Shown: positions 51,782 to 61,594, counted from the stretch's first letter. The stretch is 64,000 bases of DNA from Pustulibacterium marinum (GCF_900116665.1 NZ_FPBK01000001.1:558001-622000), one strand, 5' to 3'. The notes: generated by a model not told the origin, from the sequence alone. Numbers and translations are program-made.

Positions 51782-53040
51782 AATTAAGTAGTCTAGTATA
51801 TAAGTTTCTACCTTTTATGATACTGTTGATTTCAGTGTCTTCAGTAGAGCCATGGTCATTAGTGCCTATAGGGAACACTTATTTATGGTATGCAGTCTAT
51901 GCTTTAATTTTATATTTACTCTTGTTAGGAAAACAGTTTTTTAATAAAACAAAAAAAAAACAAGTATGGATTATTAGACTGTTTTTGCTTTGTGTGATAA
52001 TATCTTTTGTGCATGGAGTATTGATTGCTGAATATTATTGGGATTGGAAGTTACTTGTTAGAAATTTAATGGTTTTTTCAATGCCTATAACTATATTCGC
52101 CTATAGTAGTCCATTGTTGTTAAAAAAAACATTTTCTGTTTGGTTGAAGTATGGTTTATTATTATTTCCGTTTTTTCTGCCTATCATTGATAGTGAAGCT
52201 TATGGGAGGTATCTTGTACCACTTAGCATATTATTGTTATTTTATCCTAGGTTTCCATTAAATTGGAAAATGTTTGCTATAGCCGTTATTATATTTCTTG
52301 TGATATCAGCTCCAGACTCAAGAAGTAATGTAATTAAATTTATAGTGCCTTTATCAATTTCTATGTTATTATTTGTTAAAGGTAGATTTTTAAAAATTAT
52401 GGCAGTTATTGGAAGTTGGCTTCTTTTAGGATTGCCTTTTTTATGTTTTGTATTGGCAGCAACGGGTATATTTAACCCGTTCGATATGTCGGAGTATTTA
52501 GCAGGTGTAAGTGATGAAGCTATTATAATTAATGATGAAGGTAATGAACAATCTTTGTTAAATGATACCCGAACTTTATTGTATGTGGAAGAGATTACTT
52601 CGGCTCTTAATAATGATTATTGGTTGTTTGGTCGTTCTATGGCTAGAGGTTATGATACAGTTTCTTTTATTGAATTTGGAAATGAAACCCAAGAAGAAAC
52701 TGGTAGAAATGAGAGGCCTAGTTCTGAGGTATCCGTGCTAAATATTTTTAACTATTTTGGCTTGGTAGGAGTAATAATTTACTTTCTAGTTTTTTTAATA
52801 GCTTCTAATAGTGCTATTACTAAATCTAATAATGATTATAGTAAGTTAGTAGGTTTGTATGTAGCCTTTAGGTGGGCATATGCTTGGGTGGAAGACTTTA
52901 GTAGGTTCGATTTGAATTATTTCTTTTTATGGATTGTTATAGGTATTAGTTTTTCTACCGCTTTTAGAAAAATGACAAATAGAGAATTTGAGCTTTGGTT
53001 AAAAAGTATTTTAGGAACAAAAAGATGGATATTTAAATGA
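51778..53040 (+). CDS. O-antigen/exopolysaccharide polymerase (Wzy-like)
   Basis: A 420-residue membrane protein with about 11 helices and one large periplasmic loop (about 235-310, [30 protein letters not shown] region in parts) in the Wzy arrangement. Sequence identity within the family is too low for motif proof; the topology, position among the sugar genes and lack of another polymerase support the call. Very AT-rich. It overlaps both neighbours by 4 nt. Confidence 0.75.
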   Translation: MKLSSLVYKFLPFMILLISVSSVEPWSLVPIGNTYLWYAVYALILYLLLLGKQFFNKTKKKQVWIIRLFLLCVIISFVHGVLIAEYYWDWKLLVRNLMVFSMPITIFAYSSPLLLKKTFSVWLKYGLLLFPFFLPIIDSEAYGRYLVPLSILLLFYPRFPLNWKMFAIAVIIFLVISAPDSRSNVIKFIVPLSISMLLFVKGRFLKIMAVIGSWLLLGLPFLCFVLAATGIFNPFDMSEYLAGVSDEAIIINDEGNEQSLLNDTRTLLYVEEITSALNNDYWLFGRSMARGYDTVSFIEFGNETQEETGRNERPSSEVSVLNIFNYFGLVGVIIYFLVFLIASNSAITKSNNDYSKLVGLYVAFRWAYAWVEDFSRFDLNYFFLWIVIGISFSTAFRKMTNREFELWLKSILGTKRWIFK

Positions 53041-53861
53041 AACTAATAGCAGCACTTCTAACAGTATATAATAGAAAACAGAAAACGCTAAAGTGTTTAG
53101 AGCAATTGTTTTATAACAAACTGCCTGATGGCTATTTGCTAGATGTATATTTAGTAGATGATGGCTCTACTGATGGTACTGCAGAAGCAGTTAAAAGTAA
53201 CTTTCCTCAAGTTAATGTAATCACGGGTAGTGGAAATCTGTTTTGGAATCGTGGAATGCACAGAGCCTGGGAAGAATCAGTAGCAACCAAGAAATATGAT
53301 TTTTACCTTTGGTTAAATGATGATACCTTTATTTTTGATGATACTTTGGAGCATTTGTTAGCGTGTTCAGAAGAATTAAATCATAAATCTATTGTTTGTG
53401 GTTCCTTATGTTCAGAAAATGATTGTACTAAGGTAACTTATGGGCCTAGAACCAAAAAATCACTTATAATACCTGATGGAACTTTACAAGAAGCATTTTT
53501 AATTAATGGAAATGTTGTTTTAGTACCTAAAGTGGTTTATAAGAAAGTAGGTATGCTAGATCCTATATTTCCTCATGCAATAGGAGATTTTGATTACGGA
53601 TTAAGAGCTAAACGTAAAGGGTTTAAAAGTTATTCTACTAAAAAGTTTATAGGTACTTGTGAGAATAATGTAAATCTACCAAAGTGGTGTTATGCTAAAA
53701 CACCAATTAGAGAAAGATTTAAGGCTTTGTATTCTCCATTGGGTAATGCGCATCCTAAGTATTTTTTCATTTATGAAAATAGAAATTTTGGTTTTTCACA
53801 AGCTTTTAAACATTATATATCTATTCATTTAAGAGTAATATTACCGCAATTATGGAAGTAA
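53037..53861 (+). CDS. Family 2 glycosyltransferase (rhamnosyltransferase-like)
   Basis: A 274-residue GT-A enzyme. LLTVYNRKQKTLKCLEQL at the N-terminus, VDDGSTDGT (nucleotide binding) and WLNDDTFIF (the DXD-like metal site) identify GT2; the GSGNLFWNRGMHRAWEE segment is typical of rhamnosyl/galactosyl transferases. It overlaps the next gene by 10 nt. Confidence 0.9.
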   Translation: MKLIAALLTVYNRKQKTLKCLEQLFYNKLPDGYLLDVYLVDDGSTDGTAEAVKSNFPQVNVITGSGNLFWNRGMHRAWEESVATKKYDFYLWLNDDTFIFDDTLEHLLACSEELNHKSIVCGSLCSENDCTKVTYGPRTKKSLIIPDGTLQEAFLINGNVVLVPKVVYKKVGMLDPIFPHAIGDFDYGLRAKRKGFKSYSTKKFIGTCENNVNLPKWCYAKTPIRERFKALYSPLGNAHPKYFFIYENRNFGFSQAFKHYISIHLRVILPQLWK

Positions 53862-54712
53862 ATAATAGGCCTTATGTTTTTCAAGTAGATTCAGATCTTG
53901 TTAAAGAAGTGTATAAGACTCGTGATAACTATAAAATAGTGCATGATGATTCTTGTATAAATAAGTCCTTATGTGCTATTTATTTTAGTAGTAACGATAT
54001 TTATTATCCAAATGAGGCATCTGTTTTTAAAGCTAGAATAGTAGATAAAGATGCTTTTGAGTGGTATGGTACTCGTGTAGAAGGTGCTTATAAACACATA
54101 TTTATTAGAGATGTTTTTAAGCAATGGTATCTTCATGGTATTAATAGCAAGTTAAATTCTATAGAAAAAGTTTTAGAATTTTTAAAAAGAGAAACCGAAG
54201 GTAAAGAAGTGGTTATAGTAGGTAGTTCTGCCGGTGGTTATGCCGGGATGCTTTTTGGTCAGCTAATGCAAGCTAAGAAGATTATTTCTTTTAACGGGCA
54301 AACACAATTATATGATTTGCTAGAAACTACCTCTGAAGATAAGAACCCTATAGTTTTTAGAGAACAGGATAATCCAATTATAAATAAGTATTATTCAATT
54401 TTAAAATTTGTAAATAACCCTAAGTCTATTTTTTACTTTTATTCAAATAAAAGTGCTTGGGATTTAATTCAATACAACCATATTAAGGAGAAGGAATTAA
54501 CTTTTCTTAGTTATAAAACAAAGAATCATGGGATTCCTTTTGTTAAGGTTAGCTTACTTAAGGTTATAAATTCACCCATAGAAGAGCTAATTAAATTAGC
54601 AAGAAAGGAGCAACATCCAATTATGTTTTCTATAAAAATTAATGGTTTTGTACCTGTTTATAAAGCATTGAAAAGTCAAGTGATTAAAAAGTTAAAAAGT
54701 AAACTAAATTAA
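53852..54712 (+). CDS. Alpha/beta-hydrolase-like protein of the polysaccharide locus
   Basis: A 286-residue protein with a nucleophile elbow VVIVGSSAGGYAGM (about 120-133, S126 as likely nucleophile) and a possible histidine in KTKNHGIPF. The N-terminal 90 residues have no recognised domain. It could be an esterase acting on an acylated sugar or a transferase using the same fold; no sugar-binding motif is visible. It starts inside the upstream glycosyltransferase gene, so it is translationally coupled. Confidence 0.6.
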   Translation: MEVNNRPYVFQVDSDLVKEVYKTRDNYKIVHDDSCINKSLCAIYFSSNDIYYPNEASVFKARIVDKDAFEWYGTRVEGAYKHIFIRDVFKQWYLHGINSKLNSIEKVLEFLKRETEGKEVVIVGSSAGGYAGMLFGQLMQAKKIISFNGQTQLYDLLETTSEDKNPIVFREQDNPIINKYYSILKFVNNPKSIFYFYSNKSAWDLIQYNHIKEKELTFLSYKTKNHGIPFVKVSLLKVINSPIEELIKLARKEQHPIMFSIKINGFVPVYKALKSQVIKKLKSKLN

Positions 54713-54716
54713 GTTT

Positions 54717-55826
54717 ATGGGAAAACCAAAAGCAATCATATTTTTTCAATACTTACCCCCGTGGCGTATTGATGTTTTTAATTCAATGGCTAAGTTTTAT
54801 AATTTATCCATTGCTTTTACCAATGCAAATTCAGAAGGCTTTACCTATAACAGAGAAGAGCTTTTAAAAAGGTTAGATGGAAGTATTGATACCATTTTTT
54901 TAGATAATGGATTTGAAGTGGGGCATTATAAGTTTAGGTTTGGAGTATATAAACTTATAAAGCGTATTAAACCTGCCATTATATTTTCTCATGAATACAA
55001 CCCTACAAGTATTCTTTTAGCGCTATATCGTAAATTAGGCTTATGTTCTTTCAAATATGTTATAACCACTTCAGATAATTTGAGCATAGCTGAAAACGTT
55101 GGTGGAGCAAAGGCAAAAGCTAGAAAATTCGTATTAGATAATTCGAATGGCGTAGTAGTTTATAGTGAAGATGTAAAAAAATGGTATCAAGAGTCTTTTA
55201 AAGATCTTGAAGTTAAGATTTGTCCTAATATACAGAATCCTAAAACCCTATTAAATTTTAAAAACCAATTTCCTCTAATAGTAGAGTCGTACAAGAAAGA
55301 CTATGCTCTCATTAATTGTAACGTGTTATTGTATACAGGCAGGCTTGTAGATGTAAAGGGACTAGATTTATTACTAGATGCTTTTGCAAAGTCTGATAAT
55401 GATAATTGGAAATTAGTAATTGTAGGTGAAGGTAAAGAGTTAGCGTCACTAAAGCAACAGTGCAATAGGCTGCATATAACTGAAAAAGTTCAATTTGTAG
55501 GATTTTGTTCAGGTGTTAATTTGTATGCGTGGTATGATATAGCAGATTTTTATGTTTTACCAAGTAGGTTTGAACCATTTGGGGCAGTGATTAACGAGGC
55601 TTTGGTGTTTGGAGTTCCAGTAATGGCAAGTAAGTATATTGGTGCTGTTGATTTTGTAAAGCCGGATAATGGGGTATTGTTTGATCCGTTAAACGAAACA
55701 GAATTTGTTACAGAGCTTAATAGTTTTTATAAACGTGTTTCTAATGAGAGTAGCTTTAAAAGCAAAGAAGATTTAATGCCAGTTTCTTTTGAAAGCTATG
55801 TTAGTGTATTTAATGAATTTTTATAA
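54717..55826 (+). CDS. Family 4 glycosyltransferase
   Basis: A 369-residue GT-B enzyme. The C-terminal domain has LLYTGRLVDVKGLDLLL, VIVGEGKELASL and the retaining GT4 signature SRFEPFGAVINEAL with the EX7E-type glutamates. The N-terminal acceptor domain is typical (FFQYLPPWRIDVFNSMAKF). It transfers a sugar to the growing repeat unit. Confidence 0.92.
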   Translation: MGKPKAIIFFQYLPPWRIDVFNSMAKFYNLSIAFTNANSEGFTYNREELLKRLDGSIDTIFLDNGFEVGHYKFRFGVYKLIKRIKPAIIFSHEYNPTSILLALYRKLGLCSFKYVITTSDNLSIAENVGGAKAKARKFVLDNSNGVVVYSEDVKKWYQESFKDLEVKICPNIQNPKTLLNFKNQFPLIVESYKKDYALINCNVLLYTGRLVDVKGLDLLLDAFAKSDNDNWKLVIVGEGKELASLKQQCNRLHITEKVQFVGFCSGVNLYAWYDIADFYVLPSRFEPFGAVINEALVFGVPVMASKYIGAVDFVKPDNGVLFDPLNETEFVTELNSFYKRVSNESSFKSKEDLMPVSFESYVSVFNEFL

Positions 55827-55843
55827 GTATAAAACTTGTTTTA

Positions 55844-56407
55844 ATGTTTAATATTCAATTTACAAATATGCCAAAAGGCGCCAATAAGCTTTCATTTATA
55901 GCTAATTATATAATGAACAAGGTGCGTACTTGGATTATTTTTAAGCTAAAATATCGTTGGGTTAAGTATCATGGTTTTGTTAGAATTAAATGGGATACTC
56001 AAATATTGAAGGGTGACGTAAAGATTGGGGATAGAGTTCAGTTTGGTAGGGAATGTAAAGTTTCTTCAGATGTACATTTTGGTAATCATATACTCATGGG
56101 AGGATCTGTAAGTTTTGTTGGTAGAGCAGATCATACATTTGACGTGCCCGGTAAATATATCTGGGATGGCCCCAGAGGAGAATCTAAAGTAACCATAGTA
56201 GAAGATGATGTATGGATTGGTTTTGGAACTATTGTTTTATCTGGTATAACTATAGGTAAAGGTTCTATAGTAGCTTCTGGTTCTATAGTTACTAAAGATA
56301 TTCCGCCTTGCGAAATTTGGGGAGGAAGTCCAGCAAAGAAAATTAAAGATAGATTTGAATCTTTAGAGGGAAAAAATAAACATTTGGAATTTATAGAATC
56401 AACATAA
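55844..56407 (+). CDS. Left-handed beta-helix acyltransferase
   Basis: A 187-residue hexapeptide transferase with repeats from about 55 to 165 (VKIGDRVQFGREC; VEDDVWIGFGTIVLSGITIG; KGSIVASGSIVTKDIPPCEIWGGSPAKKIK in parts). This is the second O-acyltransferase of the locus. The start could be ATG 55868 instead (MPKGANK...). Confidence 0.85.
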   Translation: MFNIQFTNMPKGANKLSFIANYIMNKVRTWIIFKLKYRWVKYHGFVRIKWDTQILKGDVKIGDRVQFGRECKVSSDVHFGNHILMGGSVSFVGRADHTFDVPGKYIWDGPRGESKVTIVEDDVWIGFGTIVLSGITIGKGSIVASGSIVTKDIPPCEIWGGSPAKKIKDRFESLEGKNKHLEFIEST

Positions 56408-56417
56408 TATTAGGTTT

Positions 56418-57449
56418 ATGAGCGCTACTAATAGAATTCATCATATTGATGTGTTAAAGGGAATTGCTATTTTTTTAGTGGTTTTAGGGCATACTATAAG
56501 AAATGTTGATGTTTCTGTCTTTATTTATTCATTTCACATGCCTTTGTTTTTTATTATTTCAGGTTTGTTTTTTAATGAAAAGAAATTTCAAAGCTTTGGA
56601 GAAGTTGTTGTTAAAAAAGCGAAAACACTATTATTACCTTATGTTACCTTTTACATATTAGGCTATTTATATTGGTTTTTTATTGAAAAGAATGTTAGAC
56701 CAGGGCTTGATTTGCCTTTTTATAATCCGTTAGTAGCATTTGTATATGGTTGTGACATAGGCGAGTTTAAAAGTGTGAATGGTATATTGTGGTTTCTACC
56801 AGCATTATTTGCAGCTGAGAGTATATTTTATTTAATCTTAAAATTACAAAAGAAGCTATTAATAGTTGGTGGATTTGTATTTTCTTTGGTTGTGGCTGTT
56901 ACTCTTTCTTATGCACAAACCGAACATTTGCCATTTTGTTTAGGAGCTTCATTTGTAGCTGTTTTCTTTATAGGGGTTGGTTATTACAGTAAAGGTGTAT
57001 TAACATTAGACTTAGCTGTAAAAAAGAGAATTATCTACTTTATTATTTCTATGATACTTTTTGTTGTTACTTATAAAGTAGCTCAACATAATCCAGGAAT
57101 TAATGTGAAATATGCAGAGCTTCAAAACCCGTTATTATTTGTAGTTACTGCATTCACGGGGTCTTTAGCAACATTGTTATTAGCATTTGCCGTTTTAAAA
57201 ATGTCGTTGTTAGAGTATTTTGGGCGTAACACCTTATATTTTATTGGTTTTTCAGAGCCTATAAAAAGGGTGGTGATTTATTTAAGTGCTAAAATATCAC
57301 CTTTAAGTGTTGAAGAATTAAGATTGTCAATCCCGTTTTCATTAGGAATGGTTGTAATCTGTTTTATATTAATGGTTCCGGTTATATTTATTTTTAATAA
57401 ATACTTATTCTTTACAGTGGGTAAGAGACAAAAGAAAGTAGCTGTATAA
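56418..57449 (+). CDS. Acyltransferase 3 family membrane O-acetyltransferase
   Basis: A 343-residue protein with about 10 helices. The N-terminal RIHHIDVLKGIAIFLVVLGH carries the conserved motif with the catalytic-type histidine, and SFHMPLFFIISGLFF is diagnostic for acyltransferase 3 (OatA/WecH-type). It would move acetyl groups across the membrane onto the polymer. Confidence 0.92.
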   Translation: MSATNRIHHIDVLKGIAIFLVVLGHTIRNVDVSVFIYSFHMPLFFIISGLFFNEKKFQSFGEVVVKKAKTLLLPYVTFYILGYLYWFFIEKNVRPGLDLPFYNPLVAFVYGCDIGEFKSVNGILWFLPALFAAESIFYLILKLQKKLLIVGGFVFSLVVAVTLSYAQTEHLPFCLGASFVAVFFIGVGYYSKGVLTLDLAVKKRIIYFIISMILFVVTYKVAQHNPGINVKYAELQNPLLFVVTAFTGSLATLLLAFAVLKMSLLEYFGRNTLYFIGFSEPIKRVVIYLSAKISPLSVEELRLSIPFSLGMVVICFILMVPVIFIFNKYLFFTVGKRQKKVAV

Positions 57450-57467
57450 AAAAGATCAAGAAAAAAT

Positions 57468-58478
57468 ATGAGTTTAAAGATGTATAAAGTTAAATTATCA
57501 ATAGCTAACGACAATAAAGGCTGTGCTAGGCAAACCCCTTCTGGTAAAGCGCAATGGGGTAATTATCAGTTTTATATTAATCAAGAAGTTAAAGATCCAG
57601 ATTTTTGGGCTGTTTATAGTAAAGGAGAGCGTAAAACTGAATCTTGTTTGGTAGCCCCAGAAAACACCGTGTTTGTTACTGGAGAACCTGAAACGGTATA
57701 TCATTATTCTAAAGGGTTTGTAAATCAGTTTGGTAAAATCGTGGTTTGTCAAAATGGGTTAAAACATCCTAATCAATTACCATATCAGCCAGCGCAACCA
57801 TGGCATATTGGTAAAATTACAGGTAAAGATGGTAATGTTACTTTTACAAAGAATTATGATGATTTAAAATCGACTAAACCTGAAAAAACAAAGTTAATTT
57901 CTGTTATATCTAGTAATAAGGCTTTTACCAAGGGGCATCAAGAGCGTATAGATTTTGTGCAAAAATTAAAGGCTCATTTTGGTGATAAGTTAGACTTGTT
58001 TGGGCATGGATTTAACTCCTTTGATGACAAATGGGATGTTATGGCGCCTTATAAATATCATATTGTTTTAGAAAATTCATCCTATCCAGATTATTGGACA
58101 GAAAAGCTAGCTGATTGTTATCTTGGAAATACATTTCCTATATACTACGGTTGTACCAATGTAGATAAGTATTTCAATAAAGAAGCTTATGTAAATATTG
58201 ATATTAAGAATTTTGATGCAGCTGTTAAAACAATTGAAGAAGTTATTGAAAATGACTACTACGGAAAACGAGAAGCATTAATTGACGAAGCGAAAAATTT
58301 GGTGCTTGATAAGTACAATCTGTTTCAAGTATTAGCAGAACAGTTTGACCAAATGAACCCAAAGGCTCCGAAGAAAGAGGTTACATTAAAACACGATACA
58401 GCCTTTATGGACCTTGCTAAAATACGCATCATGATTATATCGCGTATTGTTAACAAATTAAAAATGAAATTAAAATAA
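57468..58478 (+). CDS. GT10 family alpha-fucosyltransferase-like protein
   Basis: A 336-residue glycosyltransferase. The segment at 195-228 (YKYHIVLENSSYPDYWTEKL followed by ADCYLGNTFPIYYG) is the GT10 GDP-fucose-binding signature of alpha-1,3/4-fucosyltransferases. The gene products Gmd and Fcl in the same locus supply its donor GDP-L-fucose. No transmembrane anchor; cytosolic. The C-terminal basic helix (KIRIMIISRIVNKLKMKLK) resembles membrane-associating tails of bacterial GT10 enzymes. Confidence 0.88.
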   Translation: MSLKMYKVKLSIANDNKGCARQTPSGKAQWGNYQFYINQEVKDPDFWAVYSKGERKTESCLVAPENTVFVTGEPETVYHYSKGFVNQFGKIVVCQNGLKHPNQLPYQPAQPWHIGKITGKDGNVTFTKNYDDLKSTKPEKTKLISVISSNKAFTKGHQERIDFVQKLKAHFGDKLDLFGHGFNSFDDKWDVMAPYKYHIVLENSSYPDYWTEKLADCYLGNTFPIYYGCTNVDKYFNKEAYVNIDIKNFDAAVKTIEEVIENDYYGKREALIDEAKNLVLDKYNLFQVLAEQFDQMNPKAPKKEVTLKHDTAFMDLAKIRIMIISRIVNKLKMKLK

Positions 58479-58483
58479 TTGTA

Positions 58484-59785
58484 ATGGCAACTTACAGTAA
58501 AAAAGAAAGAATTATAGCCTCTGTACTATCTGCAACTCCCGGATTAAAATTGTTTATAAAGGATATGTATATCAGGGTAAATGCGGTAGCTTTTAAAAAG
58601 AACTATCGAGTTAAGCTGATGGAGAGTCCAATAGCTGTAAATATTGAAGATCCATTGCAATCTTATCATCCAGATAAAGATGCTTTTGGCGGTTATTATG
58701 ATATAGCCACTTTAAATAGTAAAGGGTTGTTGTTAACGCATGTGAGTGCTAATTTATCATCGGTAAAGTTGCCATCTGCTGATAAACCTGTTGATATTGT
58801 TGTGACAGACATAAATACTCAAAAATCTGAGAAAGTAGCAGAAACTTCTGCTTACAATTGGCAACAGGGAGCCCGTTTACATTGGGTTACAGATGATTTA
58901 TTTATGTTTAATAGTTTTGATGCGAAGAGTAAATCTTACAAAACAAAGGTATATTCTATAGCGGCTAAAGCTGTGGTTAACGAATTTGATTACCCTGTTC
59001 AAGCATCTTATAAAACCGATTATTTTTTATCTCTAAGTTATCGTCGTCTTTTAAATATGCGTCCTGATTATGGATATCGTGACTTGCCTTTGTTGTCTAA
59101 TGAAGAAATGCATGATTTAGAGAATGACGGAATCTGGAAAACAGATTATAATACAGGACAAACTACGATGTTACATACTTTAAAAGAAGTAGCTTCAATA
59201 GCTCCTAAAGATATATTTGATAAATGTACTCATAAGGTGAATCACTTAATTATTAGTCCGGACGGAAAAGGCTTTATGTTTATTCATCGTTATTATTTAG
59301 GAAAGAGACGTTTTGATAGATTAATGTATTCAGATTTTAAATCATTACGCGTGTTGATTGATGAGGAATACGTGAGTCATTGTTTTTGGGTAGATACAAA
59401 TACTATAGTAGGGTATTTGAAAGCACATGGAGAAAATGGATATTATTTTCTAGATTTAAAAACAGGTAAGGCCACTTTATGTAAAGAAATGAGTAGTTTA
59501 AACTTAGGAGATGGTCATCCCTCTGTGTTTAATGATTGGATAGTGTTTGACTCTTACCCTGATAAAAGTAGAATGCAACGTTTGTTAGTTTTTAATTATA
59601 AAACAAAACAATTGTATGAGTTGGCAGAATTATATCAGAGTACAAAATATAAAGGTGAAACCCGAGTAGATTTACATCCGAGATTTTCTTCTGATGGAAG
59701 GTTTATCAGTTTTGATGGTGTTCATGATAATAAACGTAGACAGTACATAACTAATATAGAATCGTTAATAGCTCAAGAAAAATAG
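58484..59785 (+). CDS. Beta-propeller-like protein of unknown function
   Basis: A 433-residue protein without signal peptide. It shows repeated propeller-type blades with WD/PD40-like turns: LIISPDGKGFMFIHR, ENGYYFLDLKTGKATL, and a final blade LHPRFSSDGRFISFDG. This recalls TolB-like or oligogalacturonide-lyase-type propellers, but catalytic residues cannot be assigned. It lies 5 nt after the fucosyltransferase and 6 nt before a GT2 gene, so it is part of the cluster; role unknown. Confidence 0.65.
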   Translation: MATYSKKERIIASVLSATPGLKLFIKDMYIRVNAVAFKKNYRVKLMESPIAVNIEDPLQSYHPDKDAFGGYYDIATLNSKGLLLTHVSANLSSVKLPSADKPVDIVVTDINTQKSEKVAETSAYNWQQGARLHWVTDDLFMFNSFDAKSKSYKTKVYSIAAKAVVNEFDYPVQASYKTDYFLSLSYRRLLNMRPDYGYRDLPLLSNEEMHDLENDGIWKTDYNTGQTTMLHTLKEVASIAPKDIFDKCTHKVNHLIISPDGKGFMFIHRYYLGKRRFDRLMYSDFKSLRVLIDEEYVSHCFWVDTNTIVGYLKAHGENGYYFLDLKTGKATLCKEMSSLNLGDGHPSVFNDWIVFDSYPDKSRMQRLLVFNYKTKQLYELAELYQSTKYKGETRVDLHPRFSSDGRFISFDGVHDNKRRQYITNIESLIAQEK

Positions 59786-59791
59786 ATATTT

Positions 59792-60625
59792 ATGAATAAC
59801 AGTAGTGTTGCAGTTTTAATGTCTGTGTATCGCAAGGAGCAGCCTAAATATTTGGATTTGGCTATGCATAGTATATGGACAGATCAGATTTTAAAACCAA
59901 CTCAAATTATTTTAGTAGAGGATGGTGCACTTACACCAGAACTATATGATTCATTAGAGCAATGGAAACAAGAGTTAGGAGATGTTCTGATCATACACAA
60001 GAATAAAGAGAATTTAGGACTTACTAAATCGTTAAATATTGGTTTGAATTATGTGACCGCTAAATACGTAGCTCGTATGGATTCTGATGATGTTTCTTTA
60101 CCAGAACGTTTTTCTAAACAAGTGGCTTTTTTGGAAGCTCATAAGGATATTGCTGTAGTAGGTGCAAATGCGCAAGAAATTGATGAGGATAATAATTATA
60201 CAGATATTAGAGTATACCCTGAAACAAATGATAAAATTTTGAGTTATATATGTAAGGCAACGCCTTTACAGCACTCTTTAGTAATGATTAGGAGGAGTAT
60301 TTTTGATGAGGGTATTACATATAATGAAGAATACAGAATGACTCAGGATTTGGCACTATGGTTTGATGTGTTAGCAGCAGGGCATAAAATAGCCAATATA
60401 CCTGAGATTTTGTTTCTTTTTAGAATCACCAAAGATACTTTTTCGAGAAGGAATAAGTCTAAGGCCTTTCATGAATTTAAAATTTATATGAAAGGGATAG
60501 CTAAGCTGAAAGGAGTTACTTTTAGATATGTTTATCCTATTAGTAGGTTGGCGTTGAGGTTGATGCCCCAAAGAGTAATTAAGTTGGTGTATGATAGTAA
60601 ATTTAGGAAGAAAGTCTTAAAGTAA
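59792..60625 (+). CDS. Family 2 glycosyltransferase
   Basis: A 277-residue GT-A enzyme: VLMSVYRKEQPKYLDLAMHS, IILVEDGAL, ENLGLTKSLNIGL and ARMDSDDVSLPERFSKQ (DXD metal site) match AmsE/WcaA-type GT2. It is the last gene of the variable block; after it a 192-bp gap with a promoter leads to the export genes. Confidence 0.92.
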   Translation: MNNSSVAVLMSVYRKEQPKYLDLAMHSIWTDQILKPTQIILVEDGALTPELYDSLEQWKQELGDVLIIHKNKENLGLTKSLNIGLNYVTAKYVARMDSDDVSLPERFSKQVAFLEAHKDIAVVGANAQEIDEDNNYTDIRVYPETNDKILSYICKATPLQHSLVMIRRSIFDEGITYNEEYRMTQDLALWFDVLAAGHKIANIPEILFLFRITKDTFSRRNKSKAFHEFKIYMKGIAKLKGVTFRYVYPISRLALRLMPQRVIKLVYDSKFRKKVLK

Positions 60626-60701
60626 TTATACGATTGAAAATGTTATATCAGGTATTATAGAGTATGTGAACAACACATATTTCTACTTTTAACAAATAAG
60701 T

Positions 60702-60773
60702 TATATTTGTTGGGATTTGTGCTCTCTAAAAATAAGTTGCCAAAAAAGAGAGGATCATTGGTGTTCAATGATC
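60702..60773 (+). promoter_or_regulatory. Promoter and leader hairpin of the wza-wzc operon
   Basis: A perfect -7 box TATATTTG is at 60702-60709. The leader of about 100 nt contains a perfect hairpin GATCATTG (60753-60760), loop GTGTT, CAATGATC (60766-60773), not followed by a T-run. An outer pair CTCTCT/AGAGAG lies just before it. Confidence 0.65.
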
Positions 60774-60817
60774 ATAAAATAGGTTAAAAAGTATATTGAA
60801 AGAATTAAATAATAGAT

Positions 60818-61594
60818 ATGAAAAAGATAATAGTCAAAATCATTTGCATTTATATAGTCAGTGCAGCATTAGTAGGTTGTGTGAGTAAAAAAGATTTAAT
60901 GTATTTTCAGGATGCACAAACCAATACTACTTCTGAAACTACAATGGAACCACTACACATAGAAGTAAACGATATTCTTAGTATCAAAATCAGCGCGGCA
61001 GATCCAATAACTGCCTTACCCTACAATCCTTCAAGTTCATCTGGAGTAGCGATCAATAATTTGGAAGTAATGAAGCTTCAAGGTTATCTAGTATCCGAAG
61101 AGGGAATGGTGACTATACCAGTATTGGGGAAAGTATCAGTAGTAGGAAAGACCTTAGGAATTCTAGAACAAGAAATTGTTGAAAAATTAGAATCTGGAGG
61201 GCATTTAATTTCGCCAACTGTAAGTGTTAGACTATTGAATCCAAAGATAACTGTTTTAGGAGAGGTAAAAGCACCTGGGACCTATACCTATACAGAACAA
61301 CAGGTGTCTTTGCCACAGGCGCTAGGGTATGCAGGAGATTTAACGATTAACGGACGTAGGGAAGATGTGATGCTGATTAGAGAAGAGCAGGGGAAACGAA
61401 CCGTTGTGAAAATAGACATGACTGCAACTGACTTTTTTACATCCCCGTATTACTACGTCCGTCAAAACGATATCATCTATGTAAGCCCTAACAAGGCCAA
61501 AGTGTTTAGCAGTACGGTGGTAGGGAGTGTAGCAACCGTGTTGAGTGCGGCCTCCGTAATTTTAAGTGCGGTAGTATTAATCACAAATAATTAA
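60818..61594 (+). CDS. wza: Polysaccharide export outer-membrane lipoprotein (Wza-like)
   Basis: A 258-residue lipoprotein (lipobox ALVGC, C21). The poly-export domain (about 45-140, VNDILSIKISAADP), one SLBB domain (about 145-230, ITVLGEVKAPGTYTY) and a C-terminal hydrophobic helix (about 235-255) match the Bacteroidota Wza form, which exits the outer membrane for capsule/EPS export. It is 6 nt ahead of wzc. Confidence 0.93.
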   Translation: MKKIIVKIICIYIVSAALVGCVSKKDLMYFQDAQTNTTSETTMEPLHIEVNDILSIKISAADPITALPYNPSSSSGVAINNLEVMKLQGYLVSEEGMVTIPVLGKVSVVGKTLGILEQEIVEKLESGGHLISPTVSVRLLNPKITVLGEVKAPGTYTYTEQQVSLPQALGYAGDLTINGRREDVMLIREEQGKRTVVKIDMTATDFFTSPYYYVRQNDIIYVSPNKAKVFSSTVVGSVATVLSAASVILSAVVLITNN

